DNA of 61,998 nucleotides, from assembly GCA_028278225.1 (NCBI GenBank), contig JANQEU010000097.1, positions 1 to 61,998 of the forward strand, written 5' to 3'. Under the pieces are notes generated by a model that worked only from the letters and a program-made list of their open reading frames with translations, was not told the origin of the DNA and did no database searches. Source of the stretch: Cyclobacteriaceae bacterium. Lineage in GTDB: Bacteria > Bacteroidota > Bacteroidia > Cytophagales > Cyclobacteriaceae. The position numbers and the translations under genes are program-made. Below, in pieces: positions 1-8,241 of this stretch (positions are counted from its first letter, which is position 1; each line of letters opens with the position of its first letter).

Positions 1-134
1 TGCTTGAAATAATGATTTCAAACTTATGAAAGTGAAAAGATATCTCATTTTATTCGATATGACTGTTTTTTTGAGGTTGTTATCTCGAACTCACGTTAAA
101 TAATTAGCTTAATTTGTGCGCAAAACAGATTCGG

Positions 135-611
135 ATGGAATTAAGTGAAATCGCGTCAGTTTCCGGTAAGAGTGGCCTGTTCAGGGTAGTCAAACCTACA
201 AGAACAGGCGCGATCCTGGAATCTTTGGACGAGGAAAAGAAGAAACTCGTCGTTGGAATGCAGTCCAAATTGTCCGTGCTATCGGACATTTCTATTTATA
301 CCGTAGATGGAGAGGGAGCTATCCCCCTGGAGGAGGTCTTCAAGAAAATACATGCTGAGTTCAATGGTGACACCGGGCTGACAGGCGCTTCCGGAGCTGA
401 CGAGCTTAAATCCTTCCTGAAATTCATTTTGCCCAATTATGACGAGGAAAGGGTTTATGTTTCCGATATAAAAAAGGTCGTAAACTGGTACAATCAGCTG
501 GTTGGCTTCGACCCACAGATCCTGGAAAACAAGAAAGAGGTGACGGATGTGACGAAAGAAGGGAGTACGGAAGAAGGTGCTTCCGGGACGGAGGAAAACA
601 AAGGGGATTGA
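135..611 (+). CDS. DUF5606 family protein
   Basis: Acidic cytoplasmic protein of 158 residues. The N-terminal part (starting MELSEIASVSGKSGLF, then VVKPTRTGAILESLD) matches my memory of the DUF5606 family, a conserved Bacteroidota protein of unknown function. The last ~25 residues are a low-complexity Glu/Thr/Gly-rich tail. The frame is also open from a TTG at 114, but the family normally begins at the MELxxIxxVxGK segment, so the ATG at 135 is preferred. No signal peptide or membrane segment is seen. It stands alone, with 165 bp before the next gene. Family identity is fairly sure; the role is unknown. Confidence 0.85.
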   Translation: MELSEIASVSGKSGLFRVVKPTRTGAILESLDEEKKKLVVGMQSKLSVLSDISIYTVDGEGAIPLEEVFKKIHAEFNGDTGLTGASGADELKSFLKFILPNYDEERVYVSDIKKVVNWYNQLVGFDPQILENKKEVTDVTKEGSTEEGASGTEENKGD

Positions 612-776
612 GGTCAGTGTAAAAATCACCCGTCAAAGCGGATCAACGCCGTAGATTGTCCTGCTGACGTATGCTTTTTCAGGCTCATACAGTTATTTGG
701 CGGTTAGTTCAATATTTATTTCAAAAAGTTGTAAAACCAATTAGGTTTGTGACTCATTGAGTTAAACCAGACCACT

Positions 777-1220
777 ATGGAGATGACAGAGACTACTAAA
801 TCTGATCGGCGGATCAGGAAAAGACCAAGCAAGGAATTTTCAATCCTGTATGTAGATGATGAATCGCCCAACCTGAGGGGCTTTCGAACAACATTCCGGA
901 GATTCTTCAATGTTTATACGGCATTGGGCCCGATGGAGGCCATGGAGATTGTAAGGAATAATCCGATCCACCTGGTGGTATCAGATCACAGAATGCCGGA
1001 GATGAACGGAACGGATCTGCTGCAGGAGATCTATCTGTTCAATCCCGCAATACGGAGAATGATCTTGAGTGGGTTTATCAAGAGAGATGAACTCAAAGAT
1101 GCTGTAGAAAGTTTCGGGATCCACGGATTCGTAAGCAAACCCTGGGATTTCGAAGACCTGATGGGGATATTCAATCGGCTTTTAAAAAAGGGTGAGCCTG
1201 ACTTGATTTCATTCGGTTAG
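777..1220 (+). CDS. Stand-alone response regulator receiver protein
   Basis: A single CheY-like receiver domain (about residues 20-140 of 147) with no output domain. Visible key residues are the acidic pair D27-D28 in ILYVDDE, the phospho-acceptor D70 in VVSDHRMPEMNG, the switch Ser98 in ILSG, and Lys121 in VSKPW. Phosphorylation by a histidine kinase is expected, but no kinase gene is adjacent, so the partner is encoded elsewhere. The DHRMPxMxG and SKPW motifs resemble receivers that sit in front of HD-GYP or PilZ outputs; here the protein ends at the end of the domain. A basic ~18-residue N-terminal extension is present. Confidence 0.9.
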   Translation: MEMTETTKSDRRIRKRPSKEFSILYVDDESPNLRGFRTTFRRFFNVYTALGPMEAMEIVRNNPIHLVVSDHRMPEMNGTDLLQEIYLFNPAIRRMILSGFIKRDELKDAVESFGIHGFVSKPWDFEDLMGIFNRLLKKGEPDLISFG

Positions 1221-1317
1221 TACCCTGCTTTTAACCTGTTTTCCATTAAAAAAAGGTTTTTTACAAATTTTATTCGAGACTGAATTCGCCAAAAGTGATT
1301 TAGTGAAATAAAAAAAC

Positions 1318-1325
1318 TACTTTTG
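1318..1325 (+). promoter_or_regulatory. Putative -7 element for the RRM gene
   Basis: TACTTTTG fits the Bacteroidota -7 consensus TAnnTTTG. No clear TTG lies at the expected -33 distance. It would give a 5' leader of nearly 90 nt before the RRM gene at 1421. Confidence 0.35.
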
Positions 1326-1420
1326 AGGAATGACAGGTCATAGATGTCAAATCGTTACTTCTCCTTTGAGTGGTCCTTTTCGATGTTTATGCCACTATTT
1401 TTAATTAATTATTTTATATC

Positions 1421-1663
1421 ATGAACATTTTTGTTGCCAGATTAAATTATGGCACATCTGAAGAATCACTACGTCAATTGTTTGAAGGCTTTGGGGAGGT
1501 GGAATCTGTTAAAATTATTATGGATCGTGACACCGGGAGGTCCAAGGGCTTTGGTTTTGTCGAAATGCCGAATGATACTGAGGCTACCAATGCGATCAAC
1601 GATCTTAATGAATCTGAGTTCGACGGAAGATCCATCGTAGTCAAAAAGGCAAATCCAAAATAA
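1421..1663 (+). CDS. RNA-binding protein, single RRM domain
   Basis: The whole 80-residue protein is one RNA recognition motif. RNP2 is IFVARL at residues 3-8 and RNP1 is KGFGFVEM at residues 42-49, with the aromatic residues that stack on RNA bases. It belongs to the small Gly-poor bacterial RRM proteins common in Bacteroidota and Cyanobacteria, several of which respond to cold or act as RNA chaperones. It is monocistronic: a ~200-bp AT-rich leader precedes it and a strong hairpin terminator starts 24 bp after the stop. A specific RNA target cannot be inferred. Confidence 0.93.
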   Translation: MNIFVARLNYGTSEESLRQLFEGFGEVESVKIIMDRDTGRSKGFGFVEMPNDTEATNAINDLNESEFDGRSIVVKKANPK

Positions 1664-1687
1664 CAGCTGGTTAGCAAAGACTCTTCC

Positions 1688-1714
1688 AAAACCGGATAGT
1701 ATTCATCCGGTTTT
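1688..1714. terminator. Bidirectional hairpin terminator
   Basis: A perfect 10-bp stem AAAACCGGAT / ATCCGGTTTT with a 7-nt loop. It lies between the convergent RRM gene (stop at 1663) and the ATP-grasp gene (stop at 1723). The A/T ends of the stem give a U-run in both directions, so it can serve both genes. Confidence 0.85.
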
Positions 1715-1722
1715 CTCATCTT

Positions 1723-2628
1723 TTAGCTCGACATATGCTCCACTATTGCATCTGCTAAAAGGTCTGCAGCTTCCGGTTTATTGCGAAAGAACAACTCCGG
1801 TTCGATAAGTTCCAGTTCCGAGACCAGGAGGTCATATGTTTCATTTCTGACTACATCCACCCTGGCGTAGATGGGGAAATACGGGCAGGCGGCAACAGCT
1901 TTTTCGGCAAGGCTGATTTCGTCTAAAGAGGGTTCATACATCTCGGTGGAGCCACCGAATTCATCCTGTACCCGGAAATCACCGAATTTTGCCTTTTTCA
2001 GAATGGCATGTGAATATTTTCCATTGATTACGATCAATGAGACCTCTCCTTTCCTGATGACACTCTCCATGAAAGGCTGGATCATGAGTGATTCCATACG
2101 GATCAATCGCTGAAATATCGCTTCATGGTTGGGAATGTTATGAGGTTTCAACCGGTAGGTATGCCTGGCAGATGCGGAAATGGAAGGCTTCAGGACCGCA
2201 TTGTCTGCCCAGCCTCTGCGATCTACCTCCACCTGCAGCGTGGTCTTGGTGAGTGGTTTGATAAAATTCGTCGGCACAACGGGTATTCCTTTTCTTTCAA
2301 GGTCCAGTAAATAGTGCTTGTCCAGGTTCCATTGAGTTAGCTTAAATGGGTTGATGAGTTTTGTAGATCTCGAAGCTCTACCCATCCAGCGTATGAACTC
2401 ATCAAATTTTTCATGATAATCCCACGTGGTTCTGAATAAGGCATACCTTGTATTTGCCCAGTCAAATGCAGGATCTGCCCAACTTTTTCTGCCGACTTTT
2501 AATCCCCTTGCGTCCAGTGCCTTTGCGGCCAGCGAGTCCTCAGTGAGAATATTGTCGATGTAATCATTCCTGACGGAAGGGTTAACATACCGGTTGTCCG
2601 TGAGAATGATCAGGTCGAATGGATCCAT
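1723..2628 (-). CDS. ATP-grasp domain protein (RimK/DcsG-like)
   Basis: A 301-residue cytoplasmic protein with an ATP-grasp fold. The C-terminal segment VSELELIEPELFF carries the metal-binding acidic residues typical of glutathione-synthetase/RimK-like ligases and the DcsG-like group. VLKPSISASARHTYRL in the middle corresponds to the ATP-binding lysine strand and glycine/serine-rich loop. Family members ligate a carboxylate to an amine or thiol through an acyl phosphate; the substrate cannot be told from sequence. It is a single gene and converges on the RRM gene, sharing its terminator. Confidence 0.8.
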   Translation of the reverse strand: MDPFDLIILTDNRYVNPSVRNDYIDNILTEDSLAAKALDARGLKVGRKSWADPAFDWANTRYALFRTTWDYHEKFDEFIRWMGRASRSTKLINPFKLTQWNLDKHYLLDLERKGIPVVPTNFIKPLTKTTLQVEVDRRGWADNAVLKPSISASARHTYRLKPHNIPNHEAIFQRLIRMESLMIQPFMESVIRKGEVSLIVINGKYSHAILKKAKFGDFRVQDEFGGSTEMYEPSLDEISLAEKAVAACPYFPIYARVDVVRNETYDLLVSELELIEPELFFRNKPEAADLLADAIVEHMSS

Positions 2629-2675
2629 CTGGAAAAATTATCCTGCAAATCAACAGAAAATGTACTAACAATAAA

Positions 2676-2706
2676 AAATCCCATCCGCACAGGGCAAATG
2701 GGATTT
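2676..2706 (-). terminator. Rho-independent terminator of the small membrane gene
   Basis: Inverted repeat AAATCCCAT / ATGGGATTT with a 13-nt loop; on the minus strand it is followed by a T-run. It begins 25 nt after the stop of the small gene at 2731-2883, which supports that gene being real. Confidence 0.75.
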
Positions 2707-2730
2707 ACCGAAACCTATTCTTTCAGGTAG

Positions 2731-2883
2731 TTACTGGTGAGGCACCTGGTTTGCCAGGGCAAACAGATACATTCCCATGAGTGATAACCATATTATTAGC
2801 CCGAGGATTTTTCCGATTTTATAGCTTCTATCCTCGTTCTTAGCAGGTTCCCGCATTGTATTTATATACCCTTTCGCTTTCAT
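2731..2883 (-). CDS. Small single-pass membrane protein (hypothetical)
   Basis: A 50-residue product when started at the ATG at 2883 (a longer frame reaches 2916). The basic/polar N-terminal half (MKAKGYINTMREPAKNED) is followed by one hydrophobic segment (ILGLIIWLSLMGMYLFALA) and a short tail, as expected for a small integral membrane protein. No family is recognised. A hairpin terminator with a T-run lies directly downstream on the same strand, and neither flanking gene covers the region, so it is likely a genuine monocistronic small gene. Function unknown. Confidence 0.6.
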   Translation of the reverse strand: MKAKGYINTMREPAKNEDRSYKIGKILGLIIWLSLMGMYLFALANQVPHQ

Positions 2884-3023
2884 GCTCTTATATATTTGCT
2901 TTAAATATAGCAACATAACTTGTTAATAATCAGCATTTTTAATAAAACCGAAAAATTCATGTATCGACAGGAATGTATCGGGGACAAGCTGGAATCGCCG
3001 GGAAATCCCGGTTCAAAACAGTA

Positions 3024-3512
3024 TCAGATGTTTTTGGGTGTATGAAATGCGATCTGTCTTCCTTTTACGGATTCTATATCGTCCCATTGAGAAATATCAA
3101 ATTCTATTCCGTAGACCGAGCAGGTGGGGATATTGCCAATGAAATTACCGGTCAGGATATTGGCCAGATCAGTAAATCCGGGATTGTGGCCGAATATGGC
3201 AAGGCTGTCTCCTCTTGCATCATTTTTAATGAGTTCAATAATTTCTTCCTCATCGGCATGATACAGTCCCGGCTCGAGACTTATTTCCTCCTCGGGGTAA
3301 TTCCATCCGTCAGCTAAATACAACGCTGTATAAAAGGCCCTGCTTGCCGGACTACAAATGAATTGATCCGGACATGGATGATGAGAAGCCATGAATTTGC
3401 TCATTTTGATCACATCTTTCCTTCCCCGTTTTCCTAATGGGCGATTGAAATCATCTAACTGGTTAAAGCTCCATGATGATTTTGCATGCCTTACGATGTA
3501 GAGTGTTTTCAT
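3024..3512 (-). CDS. sixA: SixA-type histidine phosphatase
   Basis: Histidine phosphatase superfamily (branch 1) member of 162 residues. The catalytic RHAK motif at residues 8-11 (His9 is the phospho-acceptor) opens the protein, CSPASRA supplies the second conserved arginine, and FGHNPGF carries the second catalytic histidine. The short length and RHAKSSW start are typical of SixA, which dephosphorylates phosphohistidine in phosphorelay HPt domains. SixA-like proteins of Bacteroidota are poorly studied, so the substrate is uncertain. The gene is followed after a short gap by the glycosyltransferase gene, read in the same direction upstream of it. Confidence 0.85.
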   Translation of the reverse strand: MKTLYIVRHAKSSWSFNQLDDFNRPLGKRGRKDVIKMSKFMASHHPCPDQFICSPASRAFYTALYLADGWNYPEEEISLEPGLYHADEEEIIELIKNDARGDSLAIFGHNPGFTDLANILTGNFIGNIPTCSVYGIEFDISQWDDIESVKGRQIAFHTPKNI

Positions 3513-3535
3513 TTACCTAAAATTAATCAGCAATA

Positions 3536-4549
3536 CTAATCCGGGATATAAAAGTCGAACTTTAAATCTTTCATGCACCTGAAGTGTCCTTTCGGGCAGT
3601 GATCAAACCCGATTTTTGAACATGGGCGGCACTTCAGGCCCTTTTTTTCAAAAATCACAAAAGGGGTCCGGTAAGGATACATGCCAAATTCCGGAATGGT
3701 GTTGCCCCAAATCGAATAAATCTGTTTCTTAAATGCCGCTGCAATGTGCATCAGTCCCGTGTCGTGTGTAAATACCAGCATGGACTGCCTGAGGATAGAG
3801 GCCGACTGGTTGATATTGAATTTCCCGCAGGCGTTGAAGATGATGGACTTCTTCCCCAGTTTCCGGACCAGCGTTTTTTCCACCTCGGGCTGATCATTTC
3901 TTTTTTCAAAAAATACTTCTATGCGTTTGCCGGTTTCTTCGTCTTCATTGCCTCCTAACAGGACAATGGGCTTATTTATCCTGTCGCACAATTCCACGAG
4001 GCGGTCAAAAGGCAATTTTTTAGTATAGTGCCTGCCGCCGATCACCACAGCCACGAATTCTTTCCTGAAATCTTCAGGTAGCCAGTCGATTTCCACCTCA
4101 TCCTTTTCCGGAATGAAGTATTCCAACCCAAGTGTGTCCGGTTTGATCCCGACAGGTTTGGCTGCAGCCATATACCGGTCCACCAGATGGTGGTTTGGTA
4201 GCAGGTCGATCCGCAGGTTGACCCTGAGCCATTTCTGGATATTGAGTTTGTAAAAACCTGAAGACTTTACCCTCAACCTCGATTTGATGACCCTTGTTCT
4301 GAGATTGTTATGCAGGTCAACAATAAAATCGAATTTTTCCTTTTTCAGCTTTTTTATCAATCCATTCAGATCAGCATCAAGGGTGTGGATCTTATCAAGG
4401 TACGGATTGGCCTGAAGGATAGCCGCATACTCCTTTTTTACGGCAAAGTGAACTTTGACATTTTCAACTTGTAGTTTAATTGTTCTGATCACCGGTGTAG
4501 TCAGGACAATGTCTCCTATTGATGAAAAACGTATGATCAGAACCTTCAT
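3536..4549 (-). CDS. Glycosyltransferase family 9 (heptosyltransferase-like)
   Basis: GT-B glycosyltransferase of 337 residues. The start KVLIIRFSSIGDIVLTTPVI is the classic GT9 N-terminus (IGDhhhhTP). The C-terminal half contains VVVIGGRHYTKKLPFDRLV, PIVLLGG and the donor-site segment FTHDTGLMHIAAAF. These enzymes transfer heptose or a related sugar onto the lipid A-core region of LPS at the inner face of the cytoplasmic membrane. The ATG at 4549 is preferred over one at 4567 because the family starts immediately at MKVLI. It stands alone rather than in an LPS cluster, and a Cys-rich C-terminus (CRPCSKIGFDHC) is typical of this family. Confidence 0.88.
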   Translation of the reverse strand: MKVLIIRFSSIGDIVLTTPVIRTIKLQVENVKVHFAVKKEYAAILQANPYLDKIHTLDADLNGLIKKLKKEKFDFIVDLHNNLRTRVIKSRLRVKSSGFYKLNIQKWLRVNLRIDLLPNHHLVDRYMAAAKPVGIKPDTLGLEYFIPEKDEVEIDWLPEDFRKEFVAVVIGGRHYTKKLPFDRLVELCDRINKPIVLLGGNEDEETGKRIEVFFEKRNDQPEVEKTLVRKLGKKSIIFNACGKFNINQSASILRQSMLVFTHDTGLMHIAAAFKKQIYSIWGNTIPEFGMYPYRTPFVIFEKKGLKCRPCSKIGFDHCPKGHFRCMKDLKFDFYIPD

Positions 4550-4629
4550 ATTTCCACAAAAAAACAAATATCAGGAACTTGAGCTCCTAATTTCTGTTTA
4601 TTTCTTGTAACTTATTTTCGTATACTACT

Positions 4630-5037
4630 ATGAACTACTGGTTAATTAAAACAGAGCCTGGTACGTATTCCTGGGATGATTTTGTGAAACTTGGCAGGGA
4701 TCACTGGGACGGTGTCAGAAACTACCAGGCGAGGAATAACCTGAAAGCTATGAAAATCGGAGATCAGGCGTTGTTTTATCACAGTGTAAATGACAAGTGT
4801 GTGGTTGGAATTGCGGAGGTTGTGAGTGACTTTTATCCCGATCCCACCACGGATGATGACAGATGGGTTGTGGTGGATCTGGTACCTGTCAGAAAGCTGA
4901 AAAGACCAGTTACCCTGGATGAGGTTAAAGGAGAAAGCGGACTGTCCGAAATGGTTTTGGTAAAAAACACAAGGTTATCCGTTCAACCTGTAAGAAAAGA
5001 GGAATTTGATTTGATTATTGCATTGAGTGAGTCCTAA
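4630..5037 (+). CDS. EVE domain-containing protein
   Basis: A 135-residue single-domain protein beginning MNYWLIKTEPGTYSWDDF and continuing DGVRNYQARNNLKAMKIGD and FYHSVNDKCVVGIAEV, which is the diagnostic pattern of EVE (PUA-like) domains. EVE domains bind modified bases in nucleic acids; the human homologue is thymocyte nuclear protein 1. In bacteria they occur alone, as here, or fused to restriction and other DNA-targeting modules. It is divergently transcribed from the GT9 gene and followed within 35 bp by an exported protein. Confidence 0.92.
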   Translation: MNYWLIKTEPGTYSWDDFVKLGRDHWDGVRNYQARNNLKAMKIGDQALFYHSVNDKCVVGIAEVVSDFYPDPTTDDDRWVVVDLVPVRKLKRPVTLDEVKGESGLSEMVLVKNTRLSVQPVRKEEFDLIIALSES

Positions 5038-5070
5038 TAGGGTTTCGTAATGAAAGGATGTTTTACGAAT

Positions 5071-6621
5071 ATGCTCAGAACACTTCTGTTGACAGCTGTT
5101 GTTTTCATCAGCGTGTCAGTATTGGCACAAAAGCGCAAAATCCCTGATACGAGCGCTTACATTCAGCAGCCTGATCGCATCGAAATTCAAATTGATGACT
5201 ATGACAATGAATTTACAGTTATCAATGGGGAGGAAGATGGATTACTGGTTGTGAAAGAAACGTCAGTGCGAAATCAAAATGGATATGGCTGGGTACTATA
5301 CAAACTTGATACCGCCTTGCAAATTGAGTGGACCAAATTGGCGGTGGTACCGTATGCATATACTTACAGGGGCTGGGATTATTCTGAAGGTGACTTTTTT
5401 TTACTGTTTGCCAGCGGACAATACAAGCCTGAGGAATTTTCGATTTTCAGGATCGATGGAGAGGATGGCGCAATCGAAGAAACTGAGGTATCTACAGTTT
5501 TTCCCATTGGACTTACACATTTTGAGATCATAGACAACACCGTAATCTTCGCGGGTGTAGCAAACATGAGGCCGGCTGTTCTCACCATTGATCTCGATGA
5601 GAAAAAGCCAAGAGTTCTACCCGGGGTTTACAATGGGAACAGTGAGATCATCGACCTTTACCTGAATGATGAAGACGCCGTTTTTTCCGTTGCCCTGCTG
5701 GAAAGAATGAATAACAAAAGGTTATCGGTTAATATAAAAACGTATACAACGGACAATTTGATGGTTCAGAACAATACCATCATTCCCGGTGAAAAGAGGA
5801 ATTTAATTGATGGTGCACCCACTGATTTTTCTTCCGGATTTCAATATGTGGCCGGTGCTTATTCTGCAAAAAGCACCCAATACAGCCGGGGCCTGTACCT
5901 CGCGAAATTTATGAACGGACGACAGCAGTTTATCAAGTATTATAACTACGCTGATTTGAGAAATTTCTTTGATTACATGGGAAATAACCGGAAGGAGCGG
6001 GTCAAGGAAAGAATAAGTCGCAGGAAATCAAAAGGAAAGAAAAACAAGTTTAATTACAGGGTATTGGTACATGAAATTATAAAGCAGGGTGATGAGCACA
6101 TAATGATAGGGGAGGCATACTATCCCCGGTACTCAAGTTACCAGACGATGGTCCCTTACGGGACCGGATTATATGACAGAAATTATAACAATGTAATAGG
6201 GTATAAGTATACGCATGCCATAGTGGTATCATTTGACAAAAACGGAAACATCCTGTGGGATCAGAGTTTCCCGATTGACGATGTTTTCCTTTACGATCTT
6301 GAGGAGTTGGTGACCGTCAATATTTTGAAGGATAGAATTGAATTGCTGTACCTGGAAGAAAATACGATCAGAAGTAAAGTCATCAAAGGGAATGAAGTCC
6401 TTGAAGGCAAATCTTATACTCCGGTCCGGTTAAACTCATCAGAAGACGAATTTGCCAAGAAAGATCCTGAGGTGGAGGGATTGGAAAAGTGGTATGACAG
6501 AACCCTGTATGCCTATGGTGAGCAGGAAATAGAACATCGCAGGGAAAACAGGGGCCGGAGCAGGCGCGAAGTGTTTTATGTGAATAAGGTGCGCTATAAC
6601 CCAAATGAGCATTCTAACTAA
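5071..6621 (+). CDS. Exported protein of unknown function
   Basis: A 516-residue protein with a clear type I signal peptide (MLRTLLLTAVVFISVSVLAQ, cleavage after LAQ). The ATG at 5071 starts directly at the signal peptide; an in-frame ATG at 5050 would add seven residues. The mature part is rich in beta-strand-like, repetitive alternations (for example FAGVANMRPAVLTIDL and GEAYYPRYSSYQTM), compatible with a propeller-like or barrel-associated periplasmic protein, plus a basic stretch near the middle (RKERVKERISRRKSKGKKNK). No family is recognised. It is close behind the EVE gene and ahead of pyrR, but nothing ties the functions together. Confidence 0.75.
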   Translation: MLRTLLLTAVVFISVSVLAQKRKIPDTSAYIQQPDRIEIQIDDYDNEFTVINGEEDGLLVVKETSVRNQNGYGWVLYKLDTALQIEWTKLAVVPYAYTYRGWDYSEGDFFLLFASGQYKPEEFSIFRIDGEDGAIEETEVSTVFPIGLTHFEIIDNTVIFAGVANMRPAVLTIDLDEKKPRVLPGVYNGNSEIIDLYLNDEDAVFSVALLERMNNKRLSVNIKTYTTDNLMVQNNTIIPGEKRNLIDGAPTDFSSGFQYVAGAYSAKSTQYSRGLYLAKFMNGRQQFIKYYNYADLRNFFDYMGNNRKERVKERISRRKSKGKKNKFNYRVLVHEIIKQGDEHIMIGEAYYPRYSSYQTMVPYGTGLYDRNYNNVIGYKYTHAIVVSFDKNGNILWDQSFPIDDVFLYDLEELVTVNILKDRIELLYLEENTIRSKVIKGNEVLEGKSYTPVRLNSSEDEFAKKDPEVEGLEKWYDRTLYAYGEQEIEHRRENRGRSRREVFYVNKVRYNPNEHSN

Positions 6622-6634
6622 ATCAAAATGATGG

Positions 6635-6642
6635 TATATTTG
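6635..6642 (+). promoter_or_regulatory. Putative -7 element for pyrR-pyrB
   Basis: TATATTTG fits the TAnnTTTG consensus and lies 13 bp before the pyrR start, so the leader would be very short with no room for a PyrR-type attenuator. No convincing TTG is seen at -33. Confidence 0.4.
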
Positions 6643-6655
6643 CGCCGATTCTGTC

Positions 6656-7201
6656 ATGCAACAACGCCTGCTACTTGATAGCGAATTGCTTCAAATCACA
6701 ATTCAAAGATTGTGTAGGCAGCTTATTGAAACTCACGAAGATTTTTCCAATGCCGTAATCATCGGTTTACAACCCAGGGGTATTTTTCTGGCTGACAGGA
6801 TCAGGTCCGTACTTAAGTCCCTGCTTAAGATGGATGTCAAAGTCGGGTACCTCGATACCACATTCCACAGGGATGATTTCCGCCGAAGGGAAGAACCCAA
6901 AAAGGCGAAAGAAACAAAAATCGATTTCCAGATAGAGGGTAAAGATGTGATTTTAGTGGATGACGTGTTGTATACCGGGCGATCAGTTCGCGCGGCGCTG
7001 GATGCAATGATCACATTTGGCAGGCCAAACAAAGTCGAGCTATTGGCGCTGATCGATCGATCATATAGCCGTGAGTTACCGGTGGAAGCCAATTACATAG
7101 GAAGGAAAGTAAATACACTACACTCCGAAAAAGTACTTGTTGCCCTGCGCGAACAGGATGGAGAAGACAATATTTGGCTAGTCAATAAGGAACCGAAATG
7201 A
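6656..7201 (+). CDS. pyrR: Bifunctional pyr regulator / uracil phosphoribosyltransferase
   Basis: PyrR of 181 residues, normal length. The PRPP-binding loop VILVDDVLYTGRSVRAALD is intact, and the N-terminal region has the expected VIIGLQPRGIFLADRI. In Firmicutes PyrR attenuates pyr transcripts by binding leader RNA in response to UMP and also makes UMP from uracil and PRPP. Here the candidate promoter leaves almost no leader, so RNA-binding attenuation at this locus is not evident. Its stop overlaps the pyrB start by 4 bp (ATGA), indicating translational coupling. Confidence 0.93.
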   Translation: MQQRLLLDSELLQITIQRLCRQLIETHEDFSNAVIIGLQPRGIFLADRIRSVLKSLLKMDVKVGYLDTTFHRDDFRRREEPKKAKETKIDFQIEGKDVILVDDVLYTGRSVRAALDAMITFGRPNKVELLALIDRSYSRELPVEANYIGRKVNTLHSEKVLVALREQDGEDNIWLVNKEPK

Positions 7202-8127
7202 GTCAGTTAAAAACCAAACATCTGCTCGGAATAAAAGGGATTACGGAAGGGGAAATACAATTGATATTTGAGACAGCGGATAATTTCAAGAACATCATTA
7301 ACCGGCCAATAAAGAAAGTTCCGTCCCTGAGAGATGTTACGATTGCCAATGTCTTCTTCGAGAATTCCACACGAACCCGGCTTTCTTTCGAACTGGCCGA
7401 AAAACGGCTCTCAGCTGATGTCATAAATTTCAGCTCAACCAGCAGTTCCGTAAAAAAAGGTGAAACCCTGCTTGATACTGTGAATAACATTCTGGCTATG
7501 AAAGTGGATATGGTCGTGATGCGACATTCCAGTCCGGGAGCGCCCCATTTTCTGGCGAGACATATAGATTCAAATATTATCAACGCAGGAGACGGAACAC
7601 ATGAGCATCCGACTCAAGCCCTGCTGGATACTTATTCCATTAGAGAAAAGCACGGTGATGTTGCGGGTAAAAAGGTGGTGATCATTGGGGACATACTCCA
7701 CTCACGGGTGGCCCTTTCCAATATTTTCGCATTGAAGATCCTGGGTGCGGAAGTCATGGTCTGTGGTCCTGCGACACTGATGCCAAAGTTCGTCAGCAGC
7801 CTGGGAGTTAAAGTGGAGTTGGATCTGTTGGAGGCACTGAAATGGTGCGATATAGCCAATATCCTCAGGATACAGCTTGAGCGTCAGAAAATGTCCTACT
7901 TCCCGTCTATCAGGGAATATGCCATTTATTACGGTGTAAATACTGAGGTCCTGAAATCACTGGACAAGCAGATTACCATTATGCATCCCGGACCTATCAA
8001 TCGTGGGGTTGAAATTACATCGGACGTGGCTGATTCCGACCATGCCATTATCCTCGACCAGGTGGAAAACGGAGTGGCCGTTAGAATGGCAGTCTTGTAT
8101 TTACTGGCCGGAGCCGGAGTGAATTGA
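7198..8127 (+). CDS. pyrB: Aspartate carbamoyltransferase catalytic subunit
   Basis: Catalyses carbamoyl phosphate + aspartate to N-carbamoyl-aspartate, the committed step of pyrimidine synthesis. The 309-residue protein has the carbamoyl-phosphate motif ENSTRTRLSFE, the Lys-containing loop SVKKGETLLDT, HPTQALLDTYSI and the HPGPINRGVE segment that binds aspartate. No pyrI regulatory subunit gene follows, consistent with a PyrI-independent enzyme as in Bacillus. It shares an operon with pyrR through a 4-bp overlap. Confidence 0.96.
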   Translation: MSQLKTKHLLGIKGITEGEIQLIFETADNFKNIINRPIKKVPSLRDVTIANVFFENSTRTRLSFELAEKRLSADVINFSSTSSSVKKGETLLDTVNNILAMKVDMVVMRHSSPGAPHFLARHIDSNIINAGDGTHEHPTQALLDTYSIREKHGDVAGKKVVIIGDILHSRVALSNIFALKILGAEVMVCGPATLMPKFVSSLGVKVELDLLEALKWCDIANILRIQLERQKMSYFPSIREYAIYYGVNTEVLKSLDKQITIMHPGPINRGVEITSDVADSDHAIILDQVENGVAVRMAVLYLLAGAGVN

Positions 8128-8241
8128 ATAACCTGTCTCGGGCGTGGAATACAAAACCCGGCTGAAGAACTTAAAAACACATAAGAACTAGTACTTATCA
8201 CTTGCCGGTTACCAGGTGAAAAGATTTTTACCAGCTTGTTC

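Noticed and set aside
8130-8241. Imperfect palindrome around 8181-8198 after pyrB
   Set aside because: Two mismatches in a short AT-rich arm and no clear target gene; not enough for a regulatory call.
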